DNA of 64,000 nucleotides from Akkermansia sp. (GTDB lineage: Bacteria > Verrucomicrobiota > Verrucomicrobiia > Verrucomicrobiales > Akkermansiaceae): contig JAUNHW010000007.1 of assembly GCA_030523775.1 (NCBI GenBank), positions 36,465 through 100,464 of the forward strand, given 5' to 3'. Made by a program: the position numbers and the translations under genes. Position 1 is the first letter of the stretch. Every line of letters begins with the position of its first letter. The notes under the pieces were generated by a model. It was not told where the DNA came from. It was given only the letters and a program-made list of their open reading frames with translations, and did not search any database. Of this stretch, positions 7,212 through 14,911 are shown in pieces.

Positions 7212-9809
7212 TTAGATTTCAAGGGGCACGAGCGGCAGGTTGCGCAGGGAGCGGGGGGCGGGGACCTCTATGTTGGTGTCCACCTTGGGCGCTGCGGATG
7301 CGCTGTCCACCGCTTCCACCTCGTCCACCTCCTCTGCGGTGGCATCCGTGTCCGGCAGGTCGGCTGCGCGGGCGTACCTGGGCTTGAGCGCCACATCACT
7401 GGCGTAGGGGTCCTTGCCGGTAAGCACCGCACCCTTGGGCAACACGGGCAGCACGGGCAGCACGCGCGTGGAGTTCACCTGGCCCGCGCTCATATCCAGG
7501 AAGTCCGTGAGCGAGGGGCTGCCGTCCCCATGCACCGGGCACACGCCCAGGGTCATGTCTCCCTTGGGGAAGTACTCCTGGTAGGTGGGGCGCACATAGG
7601 TGGCCCTGCCGTCCTGCATCACGGATTCGAAACAGAAGTTGGTGGCAAGCTGGCCGGACATGCGGCAGATTTCCACCTCCTCGGTGTCGCTGGGCATGCC
7701 GATGGCCTCGTCGGCCATGCCGCTCATCCCGGCGGCATCCAGCACGCGGCCCAGGATGGGCCCGCAGGTGTCGGACGAGAAGGCCTCCGGGTAGATGGCC
7801 TGGTGGTCGTTGAGATAGCCCACCCAGATGCCGCAGGTGAAGGAGGAGGTGTAGGCGAACATCGCGTTGTCGGAGAAGTCGTAGTTGGTTCCGGTCTTGA
7901 TGGCGCCGTTGAAGTTTTCCGGCAGGTAGGGGCGCACGCGCTGGGCGGAGCCCTTCTCCATGGATTCCCGCATGATGGAGTGCAGGCGGTATGCGTTGCA
8001 GGGCGTGGTGCCGCTGTGCATGCGGTGGGAGACAGCCAGGGGCTCCTCCCACAAAATCTTGCCTGTGCTGTCTGTAATTTTGGAGATAACGTACGGCGCG
8101 AGCGGGCGGCGCCCCGTGTTCGGGAACACGGTGTAGGCGAGCGTGACCTCTTTCAGCGAGGCGGGTTCCGCACCCAGGAAGGCGCGGGGGTAGAACTGGG
8201 GCTTGGCCTCTGTGCTGCCGGCGTTGCGCGGCGGCGCGGTGATACCCACGCGCTCCAGCGTTTCCGTGAAGCATTTGGCCCCGCGCTCGGGATTTGCCCC
8301 CAGCGCAATGCCCAGGCGGGCGGATGCGGCAATCTTGGACCACTCCAGCGCCTGGCGCGCCGTCACGGAATCCAGGTAGCGCCCCTTGGAAACCTCCATG
8401 CCCCACTCGCCCAGCACGCCCTCGGAGCCGCCCATGCCGGCCAGGCGGTTGTCCATGGCATCATCCACCAGGCGGGAGCACGGCGTGTAGCCGTTCTCAA
8501 ACGCGCAGAGGTACAGGAAGGGCAGCATGGCCGTGCCCAGCGGGCGCCGCCCGTCCGCGATGATGTCGAAGTTGTCGCGGTCGAAACTGCGGCCGCCCAC
8601 GTACGCCAGGGTGCCGCCGGTGCGGTTGTCCACGGCGTACACGGCGGCATCGATGTAGCGGTGCTGCTTGAAGCGGGGGTCGTTGGTCTGGGCGAAGGTG
8701 ACGTGGTTGTAGCCCTCATGCTTCTCAATGGCGGCGAGCTGCTCCTTGACGGCCTGCTCCGCGGCCTCCTGCATGCGGCGGTCGATGGTGGTGTAGATCT
8801 TGATGCCGCGGCTCTTGAGGATTTCCTCGCCGCGCACGGGGTCGCGGAAGATGTCGATGGCCTTCTGTTGGATGAGCGAGTGGAGGTGGGAGACGTTGCG
8901 GCGGAGCGGCTTGGGGTTGAGGCCGAGCGGCTGGGCCTTCACGCGCGCGGCCTCCTCCGGGGTGATGTAGCCGGCGCGCACCATGCGGTCCAGCACATCG
9001 TTGCGCCACTCCTGGTTGAGCTTGGGGTTGCGGATGGGGTTGTAGTTCTCCGGGTTCTTGATGAGTGCGGCAATGCTGGCGGCCTCGCGCACGGTGAGGT
9101 CTGCCGGTTCCTTGCCGTAGTAGCCGAGCGAGGCGGAGCGGATGCCGTAGTACCCGCGGCCGAAGTACACGCGGTTGAAGTAGAACTCCAGGATCTGCCT
9201 CTTGTCGTACTTGTCCTCAATGCGGCGCGCCAGGAAGATTTCCACGATCTTGCGTTCGTAGCGGCTGCCGCCCATGGCCAGCACGCGCGCCTCCAGGTCG
9301 TACGCGTTGCGGGCCAGCTGCTGGGTGATGGTGGAGGCACCCTGGTTGGCCTCACCCTTGTTGGCAAGCGTTTCCTTGGCGGCGCGCGCTATGCCCATGG
9401 GGTCGAACCCGTGGTGGGTCCAGAACGTCTTGTCCTCCTGCGCCACCAGCGCGTCTATCATGGATTTGGAAATCTTGTCGATGGTCACATAGCTGCGGTT
9501 CTCATCGTAGATGCGGCCTATCACCTCCCCGTTGCGGTCATAGATGATGCAGGGGTGGTCCAGGTTGTTGATGTCCTCCAGGTTGAACTCGTCCGCGTAC
9601 TTGCTGTACTTGGCGGTCACCACATTGAACGCGAACCAGCCCGCGCCCGCGCAGACGAGGCCCAGGATGAGGCAGATGACCAGGAAGCGCCACAGGCAGC
9701 ACCCCTTGCGCCGCCGCGCACTGCGGCGCGCCATCTTGTCCGTGCGTGAGGAACGCCTGCGCTCTGCGGCGGCCCTGCGGCTCCTCTGGTATTCGTCCAA
9801 CTGCTCCAT
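7212..9809 (-). CDS. Class A penicillin-binding protein (PBP1A-like) with degenerate transpeptidase domain
   Basis: An 865-residue bitopic membrane protein: basic cytosolic tail 1-37, membrane helix about 38-62, GT51 glycosyltransferase about 95-290 with catalytic AQEDKTFW (Glu125) and ASTITQQLARN, and a penicillin-binding domain about 335-690. The glycosyltransferase looks intact. In the transpeptidase, the usual G-S-x-x-K-P-F active-site motif reads GTAMLPF at 425-431, so both Ser and Lys are replaced (Thr426, Leu429). The SxN position reads SKI (491-493). KTGT (638-641) is kept. This suggests a glycan polymerase with no or altered crosslinking activity. It is the first gene of the operon, behind a promoter at 9824-9852. 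Confidence 0.88.
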   Translation of the reverse strand: MEQLDEYQRSRRAAAERRRSSRTDKMARRSARRRKGCCLWRFLVICLILGLVCAGAGWFAFNVVTAKYSKYADEFNLEDINNLDHPCIIYDRNGEVIGRIYDENRSYVTIDKISKSMIDALVAQEDKTFWTHHGFDPMGIARAAKETLANKGEANQGASTITQQLARNAYDLEARVLAMGGSRYERKIVEIFLARRIEDKYDKRQILEFYFNRVYFGRGYYGIRSASLGYYGKEPADLTVREAASIAALIKNPENYNPIRNPKLNQEWRNDVLDRMVRAGYITPEEAARVKAQPLGLNPKPLRRNVSHLHSLIQQKAIDIFRDPVRGEEILKSRGIKIYTTIDRRMQEAAEQAVKEQLAAIEKHEGYNHVTFAQTNDPRFKQHRYIDAAVYAVDNRTGGTLAYVGGRSFDRDNFDIIADGRRPLGTAMLPFLYLCAFENGYTPCSRLVDDAMDNRLAGMGGSEGVLGEWGMEVSKGRYLDSVTARQALEWSKIAASARLGIALGANPERGAKCFTETLERVGITAPPRNAGSTEAKPQFYPRAFLGAEPASLKEVTLAYTVFPNTGRRPLAPYVISKITDSTGKILWEEPLAVSHRMHSGTTPCNAYRLHSIMRESMEKGSAQRVRPYLPENFNGAIKTGTNYDFSDNAMFAYTSSFTCGIWVGYLNDHQAIYPEAFSSDTCGPILGRVLDAAGMSGMADEAIGMPSDTEEVEICRMSGQLATNFCFESVMQDGRATYVRPTYQEYFPKGDMTLGVCPVHGDGSPSLTDFLDMSAGQVNSTRVLPVLPVLPKGAVLTGKDPYASDVALKPRYARAADLPDTDATAEEVDEVEAVDSASAAPKVDTNIEVPAPRSLRNLPLVPLEI

Positions 9810-9823
9810 ATGCCTGCGCGCGC

Positions 9824-9852
9824 ATTGTACCAGCCCGCGCGCGGGAAATCAA
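9824..9852 (-). promoter_or_regulatory. Sigma70-type promoter of the PBP1A-IdeS operon
   Basis: On the minus strand, TTGATT (847-852 of this kilobase), a 17-base spacer, then TACAAT (9824-9829). The start codon follows after 14 bases. The spacer holds the palindrome CCCGCGCGCGGG. Confidence 0.75.
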
Positions 9853-9930
9853 GCCGCATGTGTCACAACAATTTTTGCACGTGCGAACTTGAATGATGCG
9901 GACGTGCCTGCGAATGCGCAAAACGCGGCA

Positions 9931-9952
9931 AATAATTTACAATTTACAATTT
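9931..9952. repeat. Heptamer tandem repeat (AATTGTA type)
   Basis: On the minus strand AATTGTA repeats with a 7-base period and runs through the last codons of the squalene synthase gene, whose stop codon is at 9937-9939. It resembles the repeat at 534-563 in period and core (TTGTA). Confidence 0.6.
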
Positions 9953-10821
9953 GGGAAATTAGCGCGCCAGGCGGCGTGGAGCATGCAGGCGTACACGGCG
10001 CGGCGCGGGATTTTCACGCGCTCGGTGCCCTGGCGGGCGCGGATGAGCCGCAGGGTCTTGCGGCCGATGAGCGCAGGCAGCATAGCGGCGAAACGCAGGC
10101 GGAAGCCGCCGAGCCGCCGGGAGTAGTCGATGCCGTCCGCCAGGTAGCGTTCCGCGCGTTCAATCCACACGGCGGGGGCGGAGCACAGGTAGCTGCGGCC
10201 GCGTGCGGCGTCCTCCTGCATATCGCGCAGAATGTTGACGAGCTGCAGGCCCTTGCCGTAGCGCACGGCGGCCGCACACATGATTTCCGTGCGGGCGGCG
10301 GGGCAGAAGGCATCCCCCAGGGCGGTGCGGCCCAGGCGGGTCCAGAACTCGCCCACGCAGCCGGCCACGCGGTGGGCGTAGAGGTCGGTCATGGCATCAT
10401 CCGCCACGGCGGTGCAATCCGGGGTGAAATAGGTGAGGTCCCAGAGCTGGCCCTCCACAATGGTGGCGAGCACGCGGCGGATGAGCGCGCGCTCCGCCTC
10501 CGGCGTGGCCTCAAGCTCCTGCAGGAACTCCGCGAAACGGCGCAGCAGCGTGGCCTCCGCCGGGTTGTCCTGCGCGGGCGCCATGCGGCGCGCCAGGGTG
10601 TCGCAAAGGGCAGCGGGGTCCTCCTCCCCGGCCACGGCGCGCGCCATGCGGCGCAGCACGTCCGCGCGCTCCTGCACATCTGCGCGGGAGGTGTCCGCCA
10701 CGCTGTCCGTGGCGCGCGCCAGCATGTAGCCCAGCGCCACGGAATGCCGCATGGCGGGCGGCAGCCAGGCCATGCTCAGGTAGAAGGAGCGGGATACGCT
10801 CTTGAGCAGCGCGCGGTCCAT
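9937..10821 (-). CDS. Squalene/phytoene synthase family protein
   Basis: A 294-residue trans-isoprenyl diphosphate synthase. The two Asp-rich motifs that bind the Mg-diphosphate are present: DSVAD at 39-43 and NILRDMQEDAARGRSYL around 200. These enzymes join two C15 or C20 diphosphates to squalene or phytoene for hopanoids, sterols or carotenoids. The start at 10821 (MDRALLKSVSRSFY) was chosen because the frame upstream lies inside ruvA. No desaturase or squalene cyclase is in the window, so the product is open. It follows ruvA by 13 bases and is probably co-transcribed. The final codons are formed by a heptamer repeat. Confidence 0.85.
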   Translation of the reverse strand: MDRALLKSVSRSFYLSMAWLPPAMRHSVALGYMLARATDSVADTSRADVQERADVLRRMARAVAGEEDPAALCDTLARRMAPAQDNPAEATLLRRFAEFLQELEATPEAERALIRRVLATIVEGQLWDLTYFTPDCTAVADDAMTDLYAHRVAGCVGEFWTRLGRTALGDAFCPAARTEIMCAAAVRYGKGLQLVNILRDMQEDAARGRSYLCSAPAVWIERAERYLADGIDYSRRLGGFRLRFAAMLPALIGRKTLRLIRARQGTERVKIPRRAVYACMLHAAWRANFPNCKL

Positions 10822-10834
10822 GGGGGTGGGGAAA

Positions 10835-11428
10835 TCAGGAGAAATGGCGCAGGGCGCCGCGGATGAGCTCGTCCGTTCCGGCCTGCGGGTTGTCCTTGAG
10901 GAGGTTGGCAATGGCCTTGCGGGCCTCCACCTGCTTGAAGCCCAGGGCGATGAGTGCGAGCTCCGCATCCGCCGCGGCCTGGGAGGTGGTGCCCTGCTGC
11001 TGGGCCTCCCAGGTGGAGGCCAGGCCCACCTTGTCCTTGAGCTCCAGCACAATTCGCTCCGCGGTGCGCTTGCCCACACCCTTGGCGCGGGCGATGGCCT
11101 GCACATCCCCGTTCACCACGGCCGCCTTGAAGGTGCTCACGTTCAGCCCGCTCAGGATGGAGATGGCCGTGGCGGGGCCGATGCCGCTCACGCGGTCGAT
11201 GAGCAGCCGGAAAATATCCCGCTCCGCATCCGTGGCGAACCCGTACAGCACCTGCGCGTTCTCCCGCACGTGCATGTGGATCTTGAGCATGATGGGCGCC
11301 CCCTCCGCAGGGTTGAGCGCATCAAACGTGGAGAGCGGCACCTGGACCTCGTAGCCCACGCCGTTCACATCCACCACCAGGCATTGCGGCATGGCCTCCG
11401 CCACGGTTCCTCTCAGAAATGAAATCAT
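10835..11428 (-). CDS. ruvA: Holliday junction branch-migration protein RuvA
   Basis: A 197-residue protein that binds Holliday junctions as a tetramer and loads the RuvB motor. It shows the N-terminal OB-fold (MISFLRGTV...VDVNGVGYEV), two helix-hairpin-helix motifs (VSGIGPATAISILS at about 101-114 and AKGVGKRTAERIVLEL at about 135-150) and a C-terminal RuvB-binding helical domain (about 150-197). Length is typical. ruvB is not in the window; ruvX lies far off at 58 kb. A good promoter sits 23 bases upstream. Confidence 0.95.
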   Translation of the reverse strand: MISFLRGTVAEAMPQCLVVDVNGVGYEVQVPLSTFDALNPAEGAPIMLKIHMHVRENAQVLYGFATDAERDIFRLLIDRVSGIGPATAISILSGLNVSTFKAAVVNGDVQAIARAKGVGKRTAERIVLELKDKVGLASTWEAQQQGTTSQAAADAELALIALGFKQVEARKAIANLLKDNPQAGTDELIRGALRHFS

Positions 11429-11451
11429 GCTCCCGTACTTGTCTTTTCCGC

Positions 11452-11481
11452 ATTATACCCCTGGCCGCATGTAAAAAGCAA
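11452..11481 (-). promoter_or_regulatory. Sigma70-type promoter of ruvA
   Basis: On the minus strand, TTGCTT (11476-11481), an 18-base spacer, then a perfect TATAAT (11452-11457), 23 bases before the ruvA start. Confidence 0.75.
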
Positions 11482-11534
11482 GGCAGGAAATTCCACATAC
11501 GCGGCCCCACATGCGTACACAAACCATTTTCCGC

Positions 11535-11563
11535 TTGCATGTCACCCCGGGCGGGGGTAGAAT
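11535..11563 (+). promoter_or_regulatory. Sigma70-type promoter of the fructose-bisphosphate aldolase gene
   Basis: TTGCAT (11535-11540), a 17-base spacer, then TAGAAT (11558-11563). The aldolase ATG follows 57 bases later, so this mRNA has a normal-length leader. Confidence 0.75.
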
Positions 11564-11620
11564 ACACGCGGCCACGGTGCACACGCACCCCGCTTCTAAC
11601 ATTCCAACCTAATCAATACC

Positions 11621-12646
11621 ATGCCTGTACCTACTCAAGAACAGTACATCAAAATGCTCAACACGGCCAAGGAGAAGGGCTACGCCTATCCCGCCGTCAA
11701 CGTCACCACCATCGAGGTCATCAACGGCGCCCTCAAGGCGTTCGCGGAGGCCAAGTCCGATGGCATCATCCAGATTTCCCTGGGCGGCGGCCAGTTCGCC
11801 TCCGGCACCGCGGTGAAGGATTCCGCCATCGGCGCCATTGTGCTGGCTGAGGCCGTGCACCGCCTGGCAGAGCAGTACAACGTGCTCGTGGCCCTGCACA
11901 CGGACCACTGCCAGGCCGACAAGATCGACTCCTTCCTGCGCCCGCTCATCGCGGAGTCCAAGCGCCGCATTGCAGAGGGCAAGGGCCCGCTGTTCAACTC
12001 CCACATGCTGGATGCCTCCGCCCTGCCCATGGCAGAGAACCTGAAGATCTCCAAGCAGATGCTCCAGGAGTGCGCAGAGGTCGGCATCGTCCTCGAAATC
12101 GAAATCGGCGTCGTGGGCGGCGAGGAGGACGGCGTGGACAACAGCGGCCAGCACGCCGCCAAGCTCTACACCTCCCCGGCGGACATGCTGCTCACCTATG
12201 AGACCCTCAACGGCCTGGGCGAGTTCATGCTGGCCGCCACCTTCGGCAACGTGCACGGCGTGTACAAGCCCGGCGCGGTGAAGCTGGAGCCCAAGATCCT
12301 GCGCGACGGCCAGAAGGCCGTGATGGACAAGCACGGCAAGGATATGCGCCTGGTGTTCCACGGCGGCTCCGGCTCCGACCTGTGCGACATCCGCGAGGCC
12401 ATCTCCTACGGCGTGGTGAAGATGAACATCGACACCGACACGCAGTACGCCTTCTCCAAGCCCATCGTCATGCACATGTGCCAGAACATCGACGGCATGC
12501 TCAAGATCGACGGCGAGGTGGGCAACAAGAAGGTCTACGACCCGCGCTCCTACCTGAAGAAGGGCGAGCAGGGCATCTGCGAGCGCCTGCAGGTGGCCGC
12601 CTCCGACCTCATGTCCGAGGGCAAGACCCTGTACGGCCAGATCTAA
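11621..12646 (+). CDS. fba: Class II fructose-1,6-bisphosphate aldolase
   Basis: A 341-residue zinc-dependent aldolase that splits fructose-1,6-bisphosphate to DHAP and glyceraldehyde-3-phosphate in glycolysis and reverses this in gluconeogenesis. Visible family features are the catalytic Asp and metal His in ALHTDHCQ (about 87-94), EIEIGVVGGEEDGV (about 153-166), the zinc-binding and glycine-rich ATFGNVHGVYKPG (about 206-218), and FHGGSGS (about 246-252). The length and the GVVGGEEDG insert fit the FbaA-like subgroup. It stands alone, between its own promoter and a strong terminator, which fits constitutive, high expression. Confidence 0.95.
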   Translation: MPVPTQEQYIKMLNTAKEKGYAYPAVNVTTIEVINGALKAFAEAKSDGIIQISLGGGQFASGTAVKDSAIGAIVLAEAVHRLAEQYNVLVALHTDHCQADKIDSFLRPLIAESKRRIAEGKGPLFNSHMLDASALPMAENLKISKQMLQECAEVGIVLEIEIGVVGGEEDGVDNSGQHAAKLYTSPADMLLTYETLNGLGEFMLAATFGNVHGVYKPGAVKLEPKILRDGQKAVMDKHGKDMRLVFHGGSGSDLCDIREAISYGVVKMNIDTDTQYAFSKPIVMHMCQNIDGMLKIDGEVGNKKVYDPRSYLKKGEQGICERLQVAASDLMSEGKTLYGQI

Positions 12647-12668
12647 GCCAACCCGCAACATTTGCATC

Positions 12669-12706
12669 CATCCCCGCACCCGCTATGGGCGCGGGGATGT
12701 TTTTTT
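12669..12706 (+). terminator. Rho-independent terminator of the aldolase gene
   Basis: A 9-bp perfect stem, CATCCCCGC (12669-12677) with GCGGGGATG (12691-12699), followed by seven Ts. Confidence 0.9.
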
Positions 12707-12709
12707 GTC

Positions 12710-12738
12710 TTGCCAACGGCAGATTCGTTGTATATATT
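12710..12738 (+). promoter_or_regulatory. Sigma70-type promoter of the ankyrin lipoprotein gene
   Basis: TTGCCA (12710-12715), a 17-base spacer, then TATATT (12733-12738), directly after the aldolase terminator and 28 bases before the ATG. Confidence 0.7.
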
Positions 12739-12766
12739 GCACTCAACCCTATACCACCTACCTGCT

Positions 12767-14833
12767 ATGCGTATCATCACACTATCCCAAGGCCTGTTAG
12801 CCGCCGTGTCCCTGTGTGCCCTGGTATCCTGCGATTCCAAGGATGCCGTGCAAAAGGAACTCATGGAAAAAGGCGTCATCTCCTCTGTGCTGGATGTCGG
12901 CTCGCCCGTAGGCCGAAACGCCCTCTGCCAAGCCATCGGCCAGGACAACATGGAAATAACGGAAAAGCTGCTGGAAGCCGGTGTGAGCCCGGATGCCGAG
13001 GCGCGGGGCGAAAACAGTTTTACCCCGGTGCTCATCATTGCCGTGAAGAAGAACAATGAGGAATTGGCCCGCATGCTGCTCAGGCACGGTGCAAACGCGA
13101 ATGCCCAGAACACGTACGGTGATACCGCCCTCATGTATGCAGCCTTTGCAGGGCAGTACGACATGGTGGAGCTGTTGCTGGACAACAAGGCGGATGCCAA
13201 CATCAAAAACGGCAGCCAGTGGACGGCCTTGATGGCCGCCTGCGCCAAATCCGGGAGAATCAGCAACTGGCCGGGGCACCCTGCCTGCCGCTTCGCCATT
13301 TTGCCCTCCCCCCAATGCGACCCGAAGGCGCAGCGCACCATAGTGCAGGCACTGCTGGACGCCGGCGCCAAGTCCACCTGCGACAAGCACGGATGGACCC
13401 CCGCCGCCATAGCCGCATGCGAGGGAAGGCCCCAAATGGTCAAGCTGCTGGAAAGCCTTCCCACGGAATACGATGATGCAAGCGTGCAGCCCATTCCGCC
13501 GCTCATGGCTGCCGCCTGGGCCGGCGAAACCAAAACCGTGGAGAAACTCATCAAGTCCGGCGCCAGCGTGAACGGGGGAGCCCACCACGATACGCCCCTC
13601 TCCTGCGCGGCCAGGCAGGGGCATGCGGGAATCATCACCGCACTCTGCCAGGCCGGGGCGGACCCCAACCTGTGCGAGGGCGGGGAAACGCCGTTGGCCT
13701 GCGCCGCAAGGGCACACCACGCGGAATGCGTGGAATGCCTGCTGAAACTTGGTGCCAATGCCCAAGATGAAAACGCCATTGGTGCGGCCGTACGGAATGG
13801 CGACACGACTTCCCTGCAGGCCATTATCAGCGCAGGCGCCGACCTCAAGAAGCTCTCCCGCTCCAAAACGCTGGTGGAGGAGATCATTTCCGCGCTGAGA
13901 ATCAACAGGAAGCGCCCGTCTCATCCGGACGCTCCCACTCCCTCCAAGGACGACCTGCTGAAAATCTGCGACATGCTGATTGACGGCGGGCTTCAAATCA
14001 ACGATACGCCGGACGATGTACATAATTTCCTTTTGAATCGCGTGTTGAATCCGTATATGAATTTTGACACCGATTTGAGCATCCGTCTGATAGGCAAGCT
14101 GCTGAAAGCCGGGATTGACATCAATCATGCCGACAAAGAGGGGGAAACCATATTGAGCCACTATATCTGCTTCCATCCCAAGGAAGAGGATTCCCAATCG
14201 CATGACGCAGCGGCGGTGATTGGTTTCTTGCTGAAATCCGGGGCCAATCCCAACATTGAAAACAAGGACGGGGATACACCCCTGCTGCTTGCTCTCGACA
14301 GCACTTGGGTTTCAGCGAAAGAACGTCCGAAAATCTTGCAGGCTCTCATTGATGCCGATGTGGATGTCAACCACCAGAACCGTGATGGTAAAACTGCGCT
14401 CGGCAAATTGGTGCATATGGCGTGTTTGTATTCAAGCAAGGGCCAGGATGCCCTGAACAGCATTGAAATCCTGACGGCTGCGGGCGCGGATCCCAATGTG
14501 GGGCAGGATGAGGAGGAACCGTTGATCTCTCACTTGCTTTCCGCTATCACCATGGACGCGGATATCAGGTACAAAATGGTTGAAACCCTCCTCCACGGTG
14601 GAGCGGATATCAACGCCCGGGACACGTTGAAAAGGACACCCCTGCACACTCTCATAGAAGAGAGCCTTCACATCGAGAAAGAAGATTTGGCCAAGATGGC
14701 CAAGCTGCTCATGAGCGCCCGCCCGGACCTGACAATCAAGGATTTCAGGGGGAAAACCGTGCTCGACGAGCTCAACAACCCGTACGCCGGAAAAGATGAA
14801 AAGAAGGACTGCCTGAAGCGCATCATCAAATAG
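12767..14833 (+). CDS. Ankyrin-repeat lipoprotein
   Basis: A 688-residue exported protein. Signal peptide with lipobox LVSC (about residues 17-20), then ankyrin repeats along nearly the whole length. Clear units include TYGDTALMYAAFAGQYDMVELLLDNKADANIK-type text near residue 118, a GWTPAAIAACEG unit near 208, a DTPLSCAARQGHAGIITALC unit near 272, and ADPNLCEGGETPLACAARAH near 299. The start at 12767 follows the promoter and gives a proper signal peptide. Ankyrin repeats mediate protein binding; partners are unknown. Two further secreted or membrane genes follow. Repeats in the second half are more diverged. Confidence 0.82.
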   Translation: MRIITLSQGLLAAVSLCALVSCDSKDAVQKELMEKGVISSVLDVGSPVGRNALCQAIGQDNMEITEKLLEAGVSPDAEARGENSFTPVLIIAVKKNNEELARMLLRHGANANAQNTYGDTALMYAAFAGQYDMVELLLDNKADANIKNGSQWTALMAACAKSGRISNWPGHPACRFAILPSPQCDPKAQRTIVQALLDAGAKSTCDKHGWTPAAIAACEGRPQMVKLLESLPTEYDDASVQPIPPLMAAAWAGETKTVEKLIKSGASVNGGAHHDTPLSCAARQGHAGIITALCQAGADPNLCEGGETPLACAARAHHAECVECLLKLGANAQDENAIGAAVRNGDTTSLQAIISAGADLKKLSRSKTLVEEIISALRINRKRPSHPDAPTPSKDDLLKICDMLIDGGLQINDTPDDVHNFLLNRVLNPYMNFDTDLSIRLIGKLLKAGIDINHADKEGETILSHYICFHPKEEDSQSHDAAAVIGFLLKSGANPNIENKDGDTPLLLALDSTWVSAKERPKILQALIDADVDVNHQNRDGKTALGKLVHMACLYSSKGQDALNSIEILTAAGADPNVGQDEEEPLISHLLSAITMDADIRYKMVETLLHGGADINARDTLKRTPLHTLIEESLHIEKEDLAKMAKLLMSARPDLTIKDFRGKTVLDELNNPYAGKDEKKDCLKRIIK

Positions 14834-14873
14834 CGCGTTGCGGAAAGCGCCGCCCCGCATGCGCTGAATCTTA

Positions 14874-14901
14874 TTGACATTTGCGCGCGTTTTCCTACAG
14901 T
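14874..14901 (+). promoter_or_regulatory. Sigma70-type promoter upstream of the second ankyrin-like gene
   Basis: Perfect TTGACA (14874-14879), a 16-base spacer, then TACAGT (14896-14901). The GTG start is only 10 bases further on, so the mRNA leader would be about 3-5 bases. Confidence 0.75.
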
Positions 14902-14911
14902 ATGGTGGAGC

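Noticed and set aside
7209..9749. An 846-codon open frame on the plus strand opposite PBP1A
   Set aside because: It is the antisense shadow of a gene with clear GT51 motifs. The translation is low-complexity (His, Gly, Val, Ala), as expected in GC-rich DNA.
11322..11588. An 88-codon minus-strand frame across the ruvA promoter
   Set aside because: It covers the ruvA promoter and start, and shows no protein features.
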